From: JAGVSV01 sp050952845
GTDB lineage: Bacteria; Bacillota; Clostridia; Christensenellales; Aristaeellaceae
NCBI GenBank assembly: GCA_050952845.1
Contig: JBMNLP010000001.1
Coordinates: 2,418,001 to 2,482,000, forward strand
Direction of reading: 5' to 3'
DNA: 64,000 nt
The notes beneath the pieces are model-generated. The model saw only the letters and a program-made list of their open reading frames with translations, made no database searches and was not told the DNA's origin. Shown piece after piece: positions 44,214-52,487 of this stretch (positions are counted from its first letter, which is position 1; each line of letters starts with the position of its first letter). The translations under genes and the position numbers were made by a program.

Positions 44214-44657
44214 GTGGAAATTAGAGAGGTTAAAGAGAATAAAAGGCAGTATCTTGCCCTGCTGCTCCTGGCGGATGAGCAGGAGGATATGATCGACCGA
44301 TATCTTGATGAAGGCACAATGTATGTGCTGGACGATGGCGGGGTAAAAAGCGCATGCGTTGTCGCCGCCGCAGGCAACGGAATTCTTGAGATTAAAAACA
44401 TCGCGACCCTTCCCGAGCATCAGGGAAAGGGGTACGGAAAAGCCCTGGTTGATTTTCTTGTCCGGAAATATAAAGGGCAATACGCCCTTTTGCAGGCCGG
44501 CACAGGCGACAGCCCGCTGACAATCCCGTTTTACGAAAAATGCGGGTTTGCCTATTCACATCGGATTAAAAATTTCTATACCGATCATTACGATCACCCG
44601 ATCTATGAATGCGGCGTTCAACTGGTGGATATGGTGTATATGCGAAGGGCGTTGTGA
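44214..44657 (+). CDS. GNAT family N-acetyltransferase
   Basis: A 147-residue acetyl-CoA-dependent acetyltransferase. The acetyl-CoA-binding motif is IATLPEHQGKGYGKALVDFL (Q-G-K-G-Y-G), followed by FYEKCGFAYSHRIKNFY, the usual motif B. GTG start with a TGGAGAA ribosome site. Substrate unknown. It lies between a type A element upstream and a type B element that starts right after its stop codon. Confidence 0.88.
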   Translation: MEIREVKENKRQYLALLLLADEQEDMIDRYLDEGTMYVLDDGGVKSACVVAAAGNGILEIKNIATLPEHQGKGYGKALVDFLVRKYKGQYALLQAGTGDSPLTIPFYEKCGFAYSHRIKNFYTDHYDHPIYECGVQLVDMVYMRRAL

Positions 44658-44764
44658 TGAGCAGACGAGGGAAGCGTAGCAGCGCTACGCTGACCGAGCA
44701 GCCGACGATGCTGCAAGACAAAAGACCCGGCACGACGATGCGTTCATGTTTGGAGTTGGTATAA
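44658..44764. mobile_element. Type B inverted-repeat element, left-truncated copy
   Basis: Begins directly after the acetyltransferase stop with GAGCAGACGAGGGAAGCGTA, matching the copy at 60131. It ends GTTCATGTTTGGAGTTGGTATAA, the inverted repeat of the type B left end (TTATACCAACGTAAAAC). The rest of the gap, 44765-45044, is AT-rich and contains nothing I can name. Confidence 0.65.
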
Positions 44765-45044
44765 CTTGTTCATATCTCTTTACAAACAGATAGTTTGTGT
44801 TCTGCTGTAAAAGGCTATTTTGTTCTGTGGCAATATACGTCTCTGTGCAGTGATGCCATATAGGTTTGACGCTTACGGCTTATCATAAAAATTTTTTCGA
44901 AGGCATTCACCAACCGCCACCCCAAAGCCACTGGCGCCACAGCAAGGGTCATAGTCCCTGCCCTCATAGGGTTACCAGGGTTATGACGATATTTCTAAAT
45001 CCGGCAAAGCGGTATAAGCCTCGCTCTGGCTCCTGTCATTTCAT

Positions 45045-47605
45045 GGCCCAATTTGTTAATCATCGCTGTCAAAGGATTTTTCATAATGTACGCTTAAAGT
45101 GTAAAAATGAGAAAAATTCTCCCCTTCAGTACTTGTAATATCCGATATTCCCCTGATGTCTTGGTAGGTACCGTCCAGTTCGATTTTGCTTCCATCGTCA
45201 CTGCAAGATGCTTGTAGATTAAATTTTCCTATTATCATGTTCTGAGGGTACCACGGATATTTTTCTCCTATGTCATGAGCAGTTGAAACAATAAGGCCGT
45301 CTTTATCTGAATACTCAAAATCAAAAAAACCGGGTCTTATGTATATTTGAATTCTACCGTGACGATCATCTATCTTTGTAATTTTTAATAAATCTTGATA
45401 ATAAACTGTTCCTTTGTTAATGGAATTCCATTCCTCGGTATATTTTTTAATATCAACCGGTTCTTCATCCGGCAAAGACGGCGTGTATTTAACAAACGCT
45501 AACTCAGTAAAAACAGCTTCTTCCTCAATCATTTCCCCCGAATAATCGCCGACCAGCTGGTCCAAGGTAGGATACAAGGTCGTCCTCATATAATCAGGGT
45601 GTAAGTAGCCGCTGGATCTTAACCTTTCTTTAAATTTACGGATTGCCGTGTCCTTATCCGGCATGTGTTCACTCATGCAATAGACCCATGCATCTAAAAT
45701 ATCACCCCAATTATAGTAGCGTTCTCCTCTTTTCTTCCAGTATTCCTGATCTTTTTGAAGCTTCTCTAAATTAACGAATCCGGAGATATTGTTTCTTATA
45801 TTCATAAGTCTATGCAGACGATTTGTTATATCGTAATCTTCCCAGCTGTCTTCTCCAAAAAAGTCCCTGCAATTTGGGGATCTTAGGCATCCATCTCCTT
45901 CGAGCATCCTTTCTATGCAAACGCGCTCGTCTTCTTTTATTCTTTCCGCCTCAAGCTCTTGCGATAAGCGCGTCCTGAAATACTCCAGAAGCCCTTCTTG
46001 TGCCCTTCTGTTGAATTCCTCTTTTTTATCCTTGGGAAGCTCATCATATTCCATGGGCCCCCATCCGTATAATTCACATGTCTCAGCAACTTTGTCCATA
46101 TCGTAAAAACGTTTTATCATCCTGCCCGGTATGAAACCAGAGCCAAAATCCAAATAGTTTATAAAAGACTCTTCATTTTGTGCTATAACCTCATTGTTGA
46201 AAAGGCCATCTTTACCATTTTTGTAAATTTGATAAAGCTCTTCTACCCGGTTGGATTTCCAATTGGTCCATGCACGTTGGCTGTGGGCTACGGCAAACTT
46301 CGCCGCATTCACAGCGACGGCTGCCCCTGGCTTAGCTCCCTTAATAATATCTTGGGCTACCGGGATCAGGGCCTTAAAACCCTCCTCGTATTGCCCCTCG
46401 GTCAGATAGGCGGTTGCTTCCCCCAAACTGGAAGAAAAGCCTACTACAGCTCCTATGGGGCCAAAATACTTCTTCCTCGGATTTTTTTCATCTAAATTCT
46501 GAATGATATGGGAGAGATAGTTCTGTGCAATGATCGTCTCAAATTGCTCGGTAAACTTTTCGATATCATTTTCATAGGCTGAGCGAAATATGCCGATTCC
46601 CGCTCTTGTGGCAGCCTCGCCTGTCGTGCCCAGCAGTGATTTAAAGTGCTCGATATCCTCCGTAGAACTGACATCACGAAAAGTTTGATCAAACATGTAT
46701 TTCTGGTCAGCAATTTTATCTGCCAGCTTCTCTCCGGGTTTCTTGGCGTAATGTCCAACGAAAATGTCTATGCAGTCCCATATAACTTCTTTTGTTACCT
46801 CTTCCGTCATCTGAAGGTTTTTAAGCTTAGCTTTTAAATAGGGTTCCAGCGCGCTGGCCGCCTGCTGCAAATCGGACCTTCTGATGGCTTCATTCATGCT
46901 GTATTTGTCTAAATAGGCCTCAATTTTCTCTTTATCTGTAAGCTTTGCCGGGCCCCAAAAACTGAAATGGGGAAGGTCGATGGAAAAACTTCTTGTTTGC
47001 TCATCGTATTCATCCGGAAACAGATACCTTGCTTCGTCCCTTGCATCGTCATAATATACAAAAACCAGGGAGTCTATTTGAGAAAGATCCTGTGAAACCT
47101 CCTCGGGAATGGGGACGGTATATTTAACTTCCCCTGCAAAAAACCCGGCTTCTTCATCATCTGTTCTAAACTTCAGAGGTTCACCAAGAAGTTCATACCT
47201 GTCGGGATTTTCAATCTTGGCTTTTTCTTCTTCATTCAGAGCTTCAACAGAAATCGATTTATCCCGGCCGATGGTGTTTTCCTCAATGCTCAAAACATAG
47301 CCATCTGTTTGCAAATTGCCAATTACGATTTCTTCATTCCCCGATTCTGATAAACTATCTTCGTCCGCAAGGGAAAGGGGCTTATTTGTTTCGATACTTT
47401 TTTCTTCTTGAGTTGTTTTAATATTTTTTTCTTCCTGACCACCATTTGAATTGAAGCTTGAGAGTAAGAAAATACTTAAAACAATACAGATGCACATAAA
47501 AAGCTTTTTGATCATTTTCTTCTTCACTTGAATACTTAAAACAATACGAATCTTCTTCTTCACTTGTCTGCTCCTTTTGCAATCGTTTTATTTAGAGTGA
47601 AAACA
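45045..47605 (-). repeat. Tandem duplication, copy 1
   Basis: Covers the 835-residue protein gene plus short flanks. Copy 2 is 48157-50670. The shared left boundary begins GCCCAATTTGTTAATCATCG in both; to its left, copy 1 has unrelated sequence and copy 2 has an IS5 transposase fragment. The right boundary is in the gene leader, after which copy 2 runs straight into IS5 sequence. Identity is near complete in the middle and drops sharply at both gene ends. Confidence 0.9.
45056..47563 (-). CDS. Large exported protein, duplicated gene copy 1 (lipobox Cys lost)
   Basis: An 835-residue protein of unknown family. The N-terminus has a membrane/signal segment, but where copy 2 has the lipobox LLSSC this copy has LLSSF, so lipid attachment is lost. 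A duplicated short stretch adds about 12 residues in front (two partial repeats of a basic KKK plus VLSI pattern). Then come an acidic linker, a beta-rich domain at about 65-210 (ending HFSFWGPAKLTD), a large helical part at about 215-660, and a C-terminal domain of about 145 residues. GTG start with AAAGGAG upstream. More AT-rich than its surroundings, suggesting transfer. Confidence 0.8.
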   Translation of the reverse strand: MKKKIRIVLSIQVKKKMIKKLFMCICIVLSIFLLSSFNSNGGQEEKNIKTTQEEKSIETNKPLSLADEDSLSESGNEEIVIGNLQTDGYVLSIEENTIGRDKSISVEALNEEEKAKIENPDRYELLGEPLKFRTDDEEAGFFAGEVKYTVPIPEEVSQDLSQIDSLVFVYYDDARDEARYLFPDEYDEQTRSFSIDLPHFSFWGPAKLTDKEKIEAYLDKYSMNEAIRRSDLQQAASALEPYLKAKLKNLQMTEEVTKEVIWDCIDIFVGHYAKKPGEKLADKIADQKYMFDQTFRDVSSTEDIEHFKSLLGTTGEAATRAGIGIFRSAYENDIEKFTEQFETIIAQNYLSHIIQNLDEKNPRKKYFGPIGAVVGFSSSLGEATAYLTEGQYEEGFKALIPVAQDIIKGAKPGAAVAVNAAKFAVAHSQRAWTNWKSNRVEELYQIYKNGKDGLFNNEVIAQNEESFINYLDFGSGFIPGRMIKRFYDMDKVAETCELYGWGPMEYDELPKDKKEEFNRRAQEGLLEYFRTRLSQELEAERIKEDERVCIERMLEGDGCLRSPNCRDFFGEDSWEDYDITNRLHRLMNIRNNISGFVNLEKLQKDQEYWKKRGERYYNWGDILDAWVYCMSEHMPDKDTAIRKFKERLRSSGYLHPDYMRTTLYPTLDQLVGDYSGEMIEEEAVFTELAFVKYTPSLPDEEPVDIKKYTEEWNSINKGTVYYQDLLKITKIDDRHGRIQIYIRPGFFDFEYSDKDGLIVSTAHDIGEKYPWYPQNMIIGKFNLQASCSDDGSKIELDGTYQDIRGISDITSTEGENFSHFYTLSVHYEKSFDSDD

Positions 47606-47768
47606 TCCCTTTGTTTTACTATAGTTCAAATGCATTGGCGCCCTGTTTATCGCAATCGTGGGAAAGCCTTTGAAAAAGGCTCCATGTTCTCCTTAAAACT
47701 CCGTGAACAAGGGCTGCCAAAGTCAGCAGTTCCAATCAGGTAATCAGATACGAGTCGCCAGACTAGAT

Positions 47769-48168
47769 AGTGTCTATACGAGTTAGGCGAGAATGCTTGC
47801 CCAAATAGCAATACATCGAACCAAGACGGCAGCGATGAAGCCATCACTGGTTTTCGCGTAACGAGTTGCGATCCCTCGCCAACGCTTGAGAACAAGAAAT
47901 GCATTCTCAACCAAATGACGTATACGATACAGATATTCATCATAAGCTCTCTTCTCTTTACGATTCTTCTTTGGGGGAATGACAACTTCCATACCGGCTG
48001 ACGCAGCATAAGCAATGATTTCATTCGTATCATACCCTCTGTCCGCAGGCAGAGCTTCAGCCGTTATTCCCTCAATCAGATGGATAGCTTCTTTACAATC
48101 AGCTCTGGTACCTTTTGTAATAAGAACTCGGACTGGCATACCATGCGCATCCACGCCCAATTTGTTAA
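47769..48168 (-). pseudogene. IS5-family transposase, C-terminal fragment with right IS end
   Basis: Encodes VDAHGMPVRVLITKGTRADC through ADRGYDTNEII, VVIPPKKNRKEKRAYDEYLY and RHLVENAFLVLKRWRGIATR to a stop at 47783: the second half of an IS5-type DDE transposase (the last Asp of the catalytic triad in ADRGYD and the Glu in LVENAF). The N-terminal half is missing; the frame runs instead into the tail of the duplicated gene. AGTGTCTATACGAG at 47769-47782 is the IS terminal repeat, inverted relative to CTCGTATAGACACT at 61728-61741. The stretch 47606-47768 has no gene. Confidence 0.88.
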
Positions 48169-50670
48169 TCATCGCTGTCAAAGGATTTTTCATAATGTAC
48201 GCTTAAAGTGTAAGAGTGAGCAAAATTCTCCCCTTCAGTACTTGTAATATCCGATATTCCGAAGATATGTTGGTAGATACCGTCCAGCTCGATTTTGCTT
48301 CCATCGTCACTGCAAGATGCTTGTAGATTAATTTTTCCTATTAGCATGTCCTCAGGGTTCGACGGTTCTTTTTTTCCTATGTCATGAGCAGTTGAAACAA
48401 TAAGGCCGTCTTTATCCGAATACTCAAAATCAAAAAAATCGGGTAACATGTATATTCGAATTCTACCGTGACGATCATCTATTTTTGTAATTTCTAATAA
48501 TCTTTCATAATAAACCGTTCCTTTGTAAGCGGAATTCCATTCCTCGGTATATTTTTTAATATCAACCGGTTCTTCATCCGGCCAAGGCGGCGCGTATTTA
48601 ATAAACGCTAACTCAGTAAAAACAGCTTCTTCCTCAATCATTTCCCCCGAATAATCGCCGACCAGCTGGTCCAAGGTAGGATACAAGGTCGTCCTCATAT
48701 AATCAGGGTGTAAGTAGCCGCTGGATCTTAACCTTTCTTTAAATTTACGGATTGCCGTGTCCTTATCCGGCATGTGTTCACTCATGCAATAGACCCATGC
48801 ATCTAAAATATCACCCCAATTATAGTAGCGTTCTCCTCTTTTCTTCCAGTATTCCTGATCTTTTTGAAGCTTCTCTAAATTAACGAATCCGGAGATATTG
48901 TTTCTTATATTCATAAGTCTATGCAGACGATTTGTTATATCGTAATCTTCCCAGCTGTCTTCTCCAAAAAAGTCCCTGCAATTTGGGGATCTTAGGCATC
49001 CATCTCCTTCGAGCATCCTTTCTATGCAAACGCGCTCGTCTTCTTTTATTCTTTCCGCCTCAAGCTCTTGCGATAAGCGCGTCCTGAAATACTCCAGAAG
49101 CCCTTCTTGTGCCCTTCTGTTGAATTCCTCTTTTTTATCCTTGGGAAGCTCATCATATTCCATGGGCCCCCATCCGTATAATTCACATGTCTCAGCAACT
49201 TTGTCCATATCGTAAAAACGTTTTATCATCCTGCCCGGTATGAAACCAGAGCCAAAATCCAAATAGTTTATAAAAGACTCTTCATTTTGTGCTATAACCT
49301 CATTGTTGAAAAGGCCATCTTTACCATTTTTGTAAATTTGATAAAGCTCTTCTACCCGGTTGGATTTCCAATTGGTCCATGCACGTTGGCTGTGGGCTAC
49401 GGCAAACTTCGCCGCATTCACAGCGACGGCTGCCCCTGGCTTAGCTCCCTTAATAATATCTTGGGCTACCGGGATCAGGGCCTTAAAACCCTCCTCGTAT
49501 TGCCCCTCGGTCAGATAGGCGGTTGCTTCCCCCAAACTGGAAGAAAAGCCTACTACAGCTCCTATGGGGCCAAAATACTTCTTCCTCGGATTTTTTTCAT
49601 CTAAATTCTGAATGATATGGGAGAGATAGTTCTGTGCAATGATCGTTTCAAATTGCTCGGTAAACTTTTCGATATCATTTTCATAGGCTGAGCGAAATAT
49701 GCCGATTCCCGCTCTTGTGGCAGCCTCGCTTGTCGTGCCCAGCAGTGATTTAAAGTGCTCGATATCCTCCGTAGAACTGACATCACGAAAAGTTTGATCA
49801 AACATGTATTTCTGGTCAGCAATTTTATCTGCCAGCTTCTCTCCGGGCTTCTTGGCGTAATGTCCAACGAAAATGTCTATGCAGTCCCATATAACTTCTT
49901 TTGTTACCTCTTCCGTCATCTGAAGGTTTTTAAGCTTAGCTTTTAAATAGGGTTCCAGCGCACTGGCCGCCTGCTGCAAATCGGACCTTCTGATGGCTTC
50001 ATTCATGCTGTATTTGTCTAAATAGACCTCAATTTTCTCTTTATCTGTAAGCTTTGCCGGGCCCCAAAAACTGAAGTGGGGAAGGTCGATGGAAAAACTT
50101 CTTGTTTGTTCATCGTATTCATCCGGAAACAGATACCTTGCTTCGTCCCTTGCATCGTCATAATATACAAAAACCAGGGAGTCTATTTGAGAAAGATCCT
50201 GTGAAACTTCCTCGGGAATGGGGACGGTATATTTAACTTCCCCTGCAAAAAACCCGGCTTCTTCATCATCTGTTCTAAACTTCAGAGGTTCACCAAGAAG
50301 TTCATACCTGTCGGGATTTTCAATCTTGGCTTTTTCTTCTTCATTCAGAGCTTCAACAGAAATCGATTTATCCCGGCCGATGGTGTTTTCCTCAATGCTC
50401 AAAACATAGCCGTCTGTTTGCAAATTGCCAATTACGATTTCTTCATTCCCCGATTCTGATAAACTATCTTCGTCCGCAAGGGAAAGGGGCTTATTTGTTT
50501 CGATACTTTTTTCTTCTTGAGTTGTTTTAATATTTTTTTCTTCCTGATCACCATTCAAATCGCAGCTTGAGAGCAAGAAAATACTTAAAACAATGCAGAT
50601 GTACAGGGTAAGCCTTTTGATCATTTCCTTCTTCATGGGTCCGCTCCTTCCGCAATCGCTTTTATCGTGA
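48157..50670 (-). repeat. Tandem duplication, copy 2
   Basis: Second copy of the 45045-47605 segment. Flanked on both sides by IS5-family transposase fragments that themselves share about 180 bases (VDAHG to PPKKN), so copy 2 sits between partial direct repeats of the insertion sequence. Confidence 0.9.
48165..50636 (-). CDS. Large lipoprotein, duplicated gene copy 2
   Basis: An 823-residue lipoprotein of unknown family. Signal LYICIVLSIFLLSSC gives a good lipobox (L-S-S-C, Cys at about 25). Domain layout as in copy 1: acidic linker, beta-rich domain ending HFSFWGPAKL, long helical region containing a glycine/alanine-rich stretch (GAKPGAAVAVNAAKFAVA, about residue 400) that could contact membrane, and a C-terminal domain of about 145 residues. 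Between residues about 30 and 675 only two substitutions separate it from copy 1 (V for A, S for G); the last 145 residues differ at 26 positions. ATG start with AAGGAGCGG upstream. Function unknown. Confidence 0.82.
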   Translation of the reverse strand: MKKEMIKRLTLYICIVLSIFLLSSCDLNGDQEEKNIKTTQEEKSIETNKPLSLADEDSLSESGNEEIVIGNLQTDGYVLSIEENTIGRDKSISVEALNEEEKAKIENPDRYELLGEPLKFRTDDEEAGFFAGEVKYTVPIPEEVSQDLSQIDSLVFVYYDDARDEARYLFPDEYDEQTRSFSIDLPHFSFWGPAKLTDKEKIEVYLDKYSMNEAIRRSDLQQAASALEPYLKAKLKNLQMTEEVTKEVIWDCIDIFVGHYAKKPGEKLADKIADQKYMFDQTFRDVSSTEDIEHFKSLLGTTSEAATRAGIGIFRSAYENDIEKFTEQFETIIAQNYLSHIIQNLDEKNPRKKYFGPIGAVVGFSSSLGEATAYLTEGQYEEGFKALIPVAQDIIKGAKPGAAVAVNAAKFAVAHSQRAWTNWKSNRVEELYQIYKNGKDGLFNNEVIAQNEESFINYLDFGSGFIPGRMIKRFYDMDKVAETCELYGWGPMEYDELPKDKKEEFNRRAQEGLLEYFRTRLSQELEAERIKEDERVCIERMLEGDGCLRSPNCRDFFGEDSWEDYDITNRLHRLMNIRNNISGFVNLEKLQKDQEYWKKRGERYYNWGDILDAWVYCMSEHMPDKDTAIRKFKERLRSSGYLHPDYMRTTLYPTLDQLVGDYSGEMIEEEAVFTELAFIKYAPPWPDEEPVDIKKYTEEWNSAYKGTVYYERLLEITKIDDRHGRIRIYMLPDFFDFEYSDKDGLIVSTAHDIGKKEPSNPEDMLIGKINLQASCSDDGSKIELDGIYQHIFGISDITSTEGENFAHSYTLSVHYEKSFDSDD

Positions 50671-50678
50671 AAGAAATC

Positions 50679-51077
50679 CGATTCTTCTTTGGGGGAATGA
50701 CAACTTCCATACCGGCTGACGCAGCATAAGCAATCATTTCATTCGTATCATACCCTCTGTCCGCAAGCAGAGCTTCAGCCGTTATCCCCTCAATCAGATG
50801 GATAGCTTCTTTACAATCAGCTCTGGTACCTTTTGTGATAAGAACTCGGACTGGCATACCATGCGCATCCACGGCCAAATGTATCTTGGTGTTGAGCCCC
50901 CTTTTGTGCGGGACATGTCTTGATTCCCGCCTCTTGCTCCGGCTGCGTGGGGATGAAAATGGTTCGAGTAATCTCTATACATCATCACTTATGTCATGTC
51001 GGTGATACGCTGGCTCCATCTCTCGATCCTCCTTACAACAGATGGGGTCAATATATCACATATCTCGTGTAGATACA
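50679..51077 (-). pseudogene. IS5-family element remnant with internal deletion and frameshift
   Basis: The 5' end starts at 51019 with MEPAYHRHDISDDV, then an in-frame stop; most of the N-terminal half is deleted. It resumes at GGNQDMSRTKGG and, after a one-base shift at an AAAAGGGGG run, continues LNTKIHLAVDAHGMPVRV to PPKKN, where it is cut off by the leader of duplicated copy 2. A degenerate IS end (CTCGTGTAGATACA) is at 51064-51077. Not functional. Confidence 0.85.
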
Positions 51078-51145
51078 ATGATGATATTCTCACCAAATCA
51101 TAGGATGGGGCATATTGCTCTCCTGCCTTCGGCTGTGTCGGGAAA

Positions 51146-51177
51146 GCGCAGCCGCAAAAATGCGCTGCGCTGTTTTT
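51146..51177 (+). terminator. Hairpin with T-run
   Basis: GCGCAGC...GCTGCGC with inner GCA/TGC pairs, followed by TGTTTTTG on the plus strand. It lies between the IS5 remnant and the capsid cluster and may end read-through from either side. Confidence 0.5.
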
Positions 51178-51203
51178 GCTTGGGTTTTTGGGAAAAGGGA
51201 ACG

Positions 51204-51226
51204 CCAGGGGGGATGATCCCCCCTGG
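51204..51226 (-). terminator. Strong inverted repeat after the holin gene
   Basis: CCAGGGGGGAT and ATCCCCCCTGG form a perfect 11-base inverted repeat around one base, 14 bases past the stop of the last capsid-cluster gene. There is only a weak T-rich stretch after it on the minus strand, so it may be a terminator or a transcript-stabilising hairpin. Confidence 0.5.
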
Positions 51227-51239
51227 ACCCCGCAATTGG

Positions 51240-51680
51240 TTATGGGGCTTGGTCGGGTGGTTGGCTGTCCTCTGTTTTCAGCTTTTCCAGCGCCTGGAGC
51301 ACCTTCTGTGGGAAGGGAACGCCCAGCAGCGCCGCGTTTTCCACCACGCTCATGCCCTCGTTGGCCGCGTAGAAGCCCACCGCCGCCATGCGGCAGATGC
51401 CCGACGTGTTCATCATCCTGTCCACCCCGGCCGCCAGCATCACCAGCGCCATCATCATCAGCTTGCGGCTGATGCCATCAAACAGCACCCGCGACAGAAA
51501 GCCCCCGCCCGGCGTCGACGTGCTCTTGCCCCGCAGGGACGCCACCACGCCCGTGAACAAATCCAGCCCCATCAGCAGCAGCATCATGCCCAGCGCCGCG
51601 TCCCAGCCGCCCAGCAGGCTCAGCACCCATGTCAGCGCCATGCCCGCCGTCCCCGACAGCCCTTTCCATACGTCCTTCAT
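51240..51680 (-). CDS. Phage holin family protein
   Basis: A 146-residue small membrane protein of the phage holin/toxin-secretion type. Hydrophobic segments at about 12-45 and 75-95 flank LLLMGLDLFTGVVASL and GFLSRVLFDGISRKLMMMALVML, a pattern typical of the Phage_holin_4 group (D-x-x-T-G-x-x-x-A). The C-terminal 40 residues are polar. It overlaps the endolysin gene by four bases, so the two form the lysis module. Confidence 0.82.
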   Translation of the reverse strand: MKDVWKGLSGTAGMALTWVLSLLGGWDAALGMMLLLMGLDLFTGVVASLRGKSTSTPGGGFLSRVLFDGISRKLMMMALVMLAAGVDRMMNTSGICRMAAVGFYAANEGMSVVENAALLGVPFPQKVLQALEKLKTEDSQPPDQAP

Positions 51681-52474
51681 ACCCTGCCTCCTTCCAGCCG
51701 CCTTAGCGCCGCTTCCACCGCCTGCAGCCTTTTCTCAATGTCCTGTATCACATCGCCGGGCGGCTCCGCCGCCTCCTTCTCCAGCATCGCCAGCGTCCGC
51801 CCGTCGGCGACGCCGTTGGCCTCCAGCCCCACCGCGCGCTGAAACTTCACCAGCGCCGCCCTGGTTTCCTCTCCATACTTGCCGTCCGCTCCGTACCTGG
51901 GCAGCCCGAACCCACTGGCCATCAGCAGCGTCTGCATATATTTGATGTCCACCGGCTCTTCCGCCAGCCCCGCCGGCACCGCGTAGTGCGTCCAGGGATA
52001 GTCCTTCAGCGCCGTCAGCATCACGCCCTGCCTGTGCCCGCGCGCGTCCACTGCCCTGCCATCCCCCAGCGACAGGCCCGCGTGCTTCATGGGCCTGGCA
52101 TCGCTGCCCCCTGCCCTGAACAGCACGCACACCTTCTTTTGCTCCGTGCCGTCCAGCGGGCCCTTGTACGCCCACGGCCCGTTCAGCCACTGGCTGCTGG
52201 CCCCGCTGGGCAGGCCGATGCCCGCCGCCTCCATCGCCCGGCGCGTCAGCTGCGCGCAGTCAAAGCATGCCTTGCCCTGATACCCGCACCCCGCGCATCC
52301 CTTGCCGTCCTTCAGCGCCTGGCACGTGCCGCTGATCAGCGGCGCGTACTCCGGGTACTGCGCCATCCTCGCCCGCCTGTAATCCGGCGTGCACCGCTGC
52401 CCCGTGCCCCCATACACATACGGGCTGCCCACCTGGTTTAGCGCCCATGTTCTGATCAATGTTTCCTTATCCAT
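51677..52474 (-). CDS. Phage-type endolysin: NlpC/P60-like domain plus peptidoglycan-binding domain
   Basis: A 265-residue lysin without signal peptide. NlpC/P60-type catalytic residues are in ACFDCAQLTRRAMEAAG (Cys), ARPMKHAGLSLGDG (His) and AVDARGHRQGV; the start LNQVGSPYVYGGTGQRC is typical. A PG_binding_1 domain follows (YMQTLLMASGFGLPRYGADG, EETRAALVKFQRAVGLEANG), then a short coiled coil (DIEKRLQAVEAALRRLEGG). Presumed to cut cell-wall peptides once the holin opens the membrane. An extra Cys-rich stretch (CAGCGYQGKACFDC) precedes the catalytic Cys. Confidence 0.85.
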   Translation of the reverse strand: MDKETLIRTWALNQVGSPYVYGGTGQRCTPDYRRARMAQYPEYAPLISGTCQALKDGKGCAGCGYQGKACFDCAQLTRRAMEAAGIGLPSGASSQWLNGPWAYKGPLDGTEQKKVCVLFRAGGSDARPMKHAGLSLGDGRAVDARGHRQGVMLTALKDYPWTHYAVPAGLAEEPVDIKYMQTLLMASGFGLPRYGADGKYGEETRAALVKFQRAVGLEANGVADGRTLAMLEKEAAEPPGDVIQDIEKRLQAVEAALRRLEGGRV

Positions 52475-52487
52475 AGCTCCTCTCTCT

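Noticed and set aside
47783..48193. 136-codon frame as an intact small transposase gene
   Set aside because: Its first codons are the antisense tail of the duplicated gene; the real IS5 part begins at VDAHG and lacks the N-terminal half.
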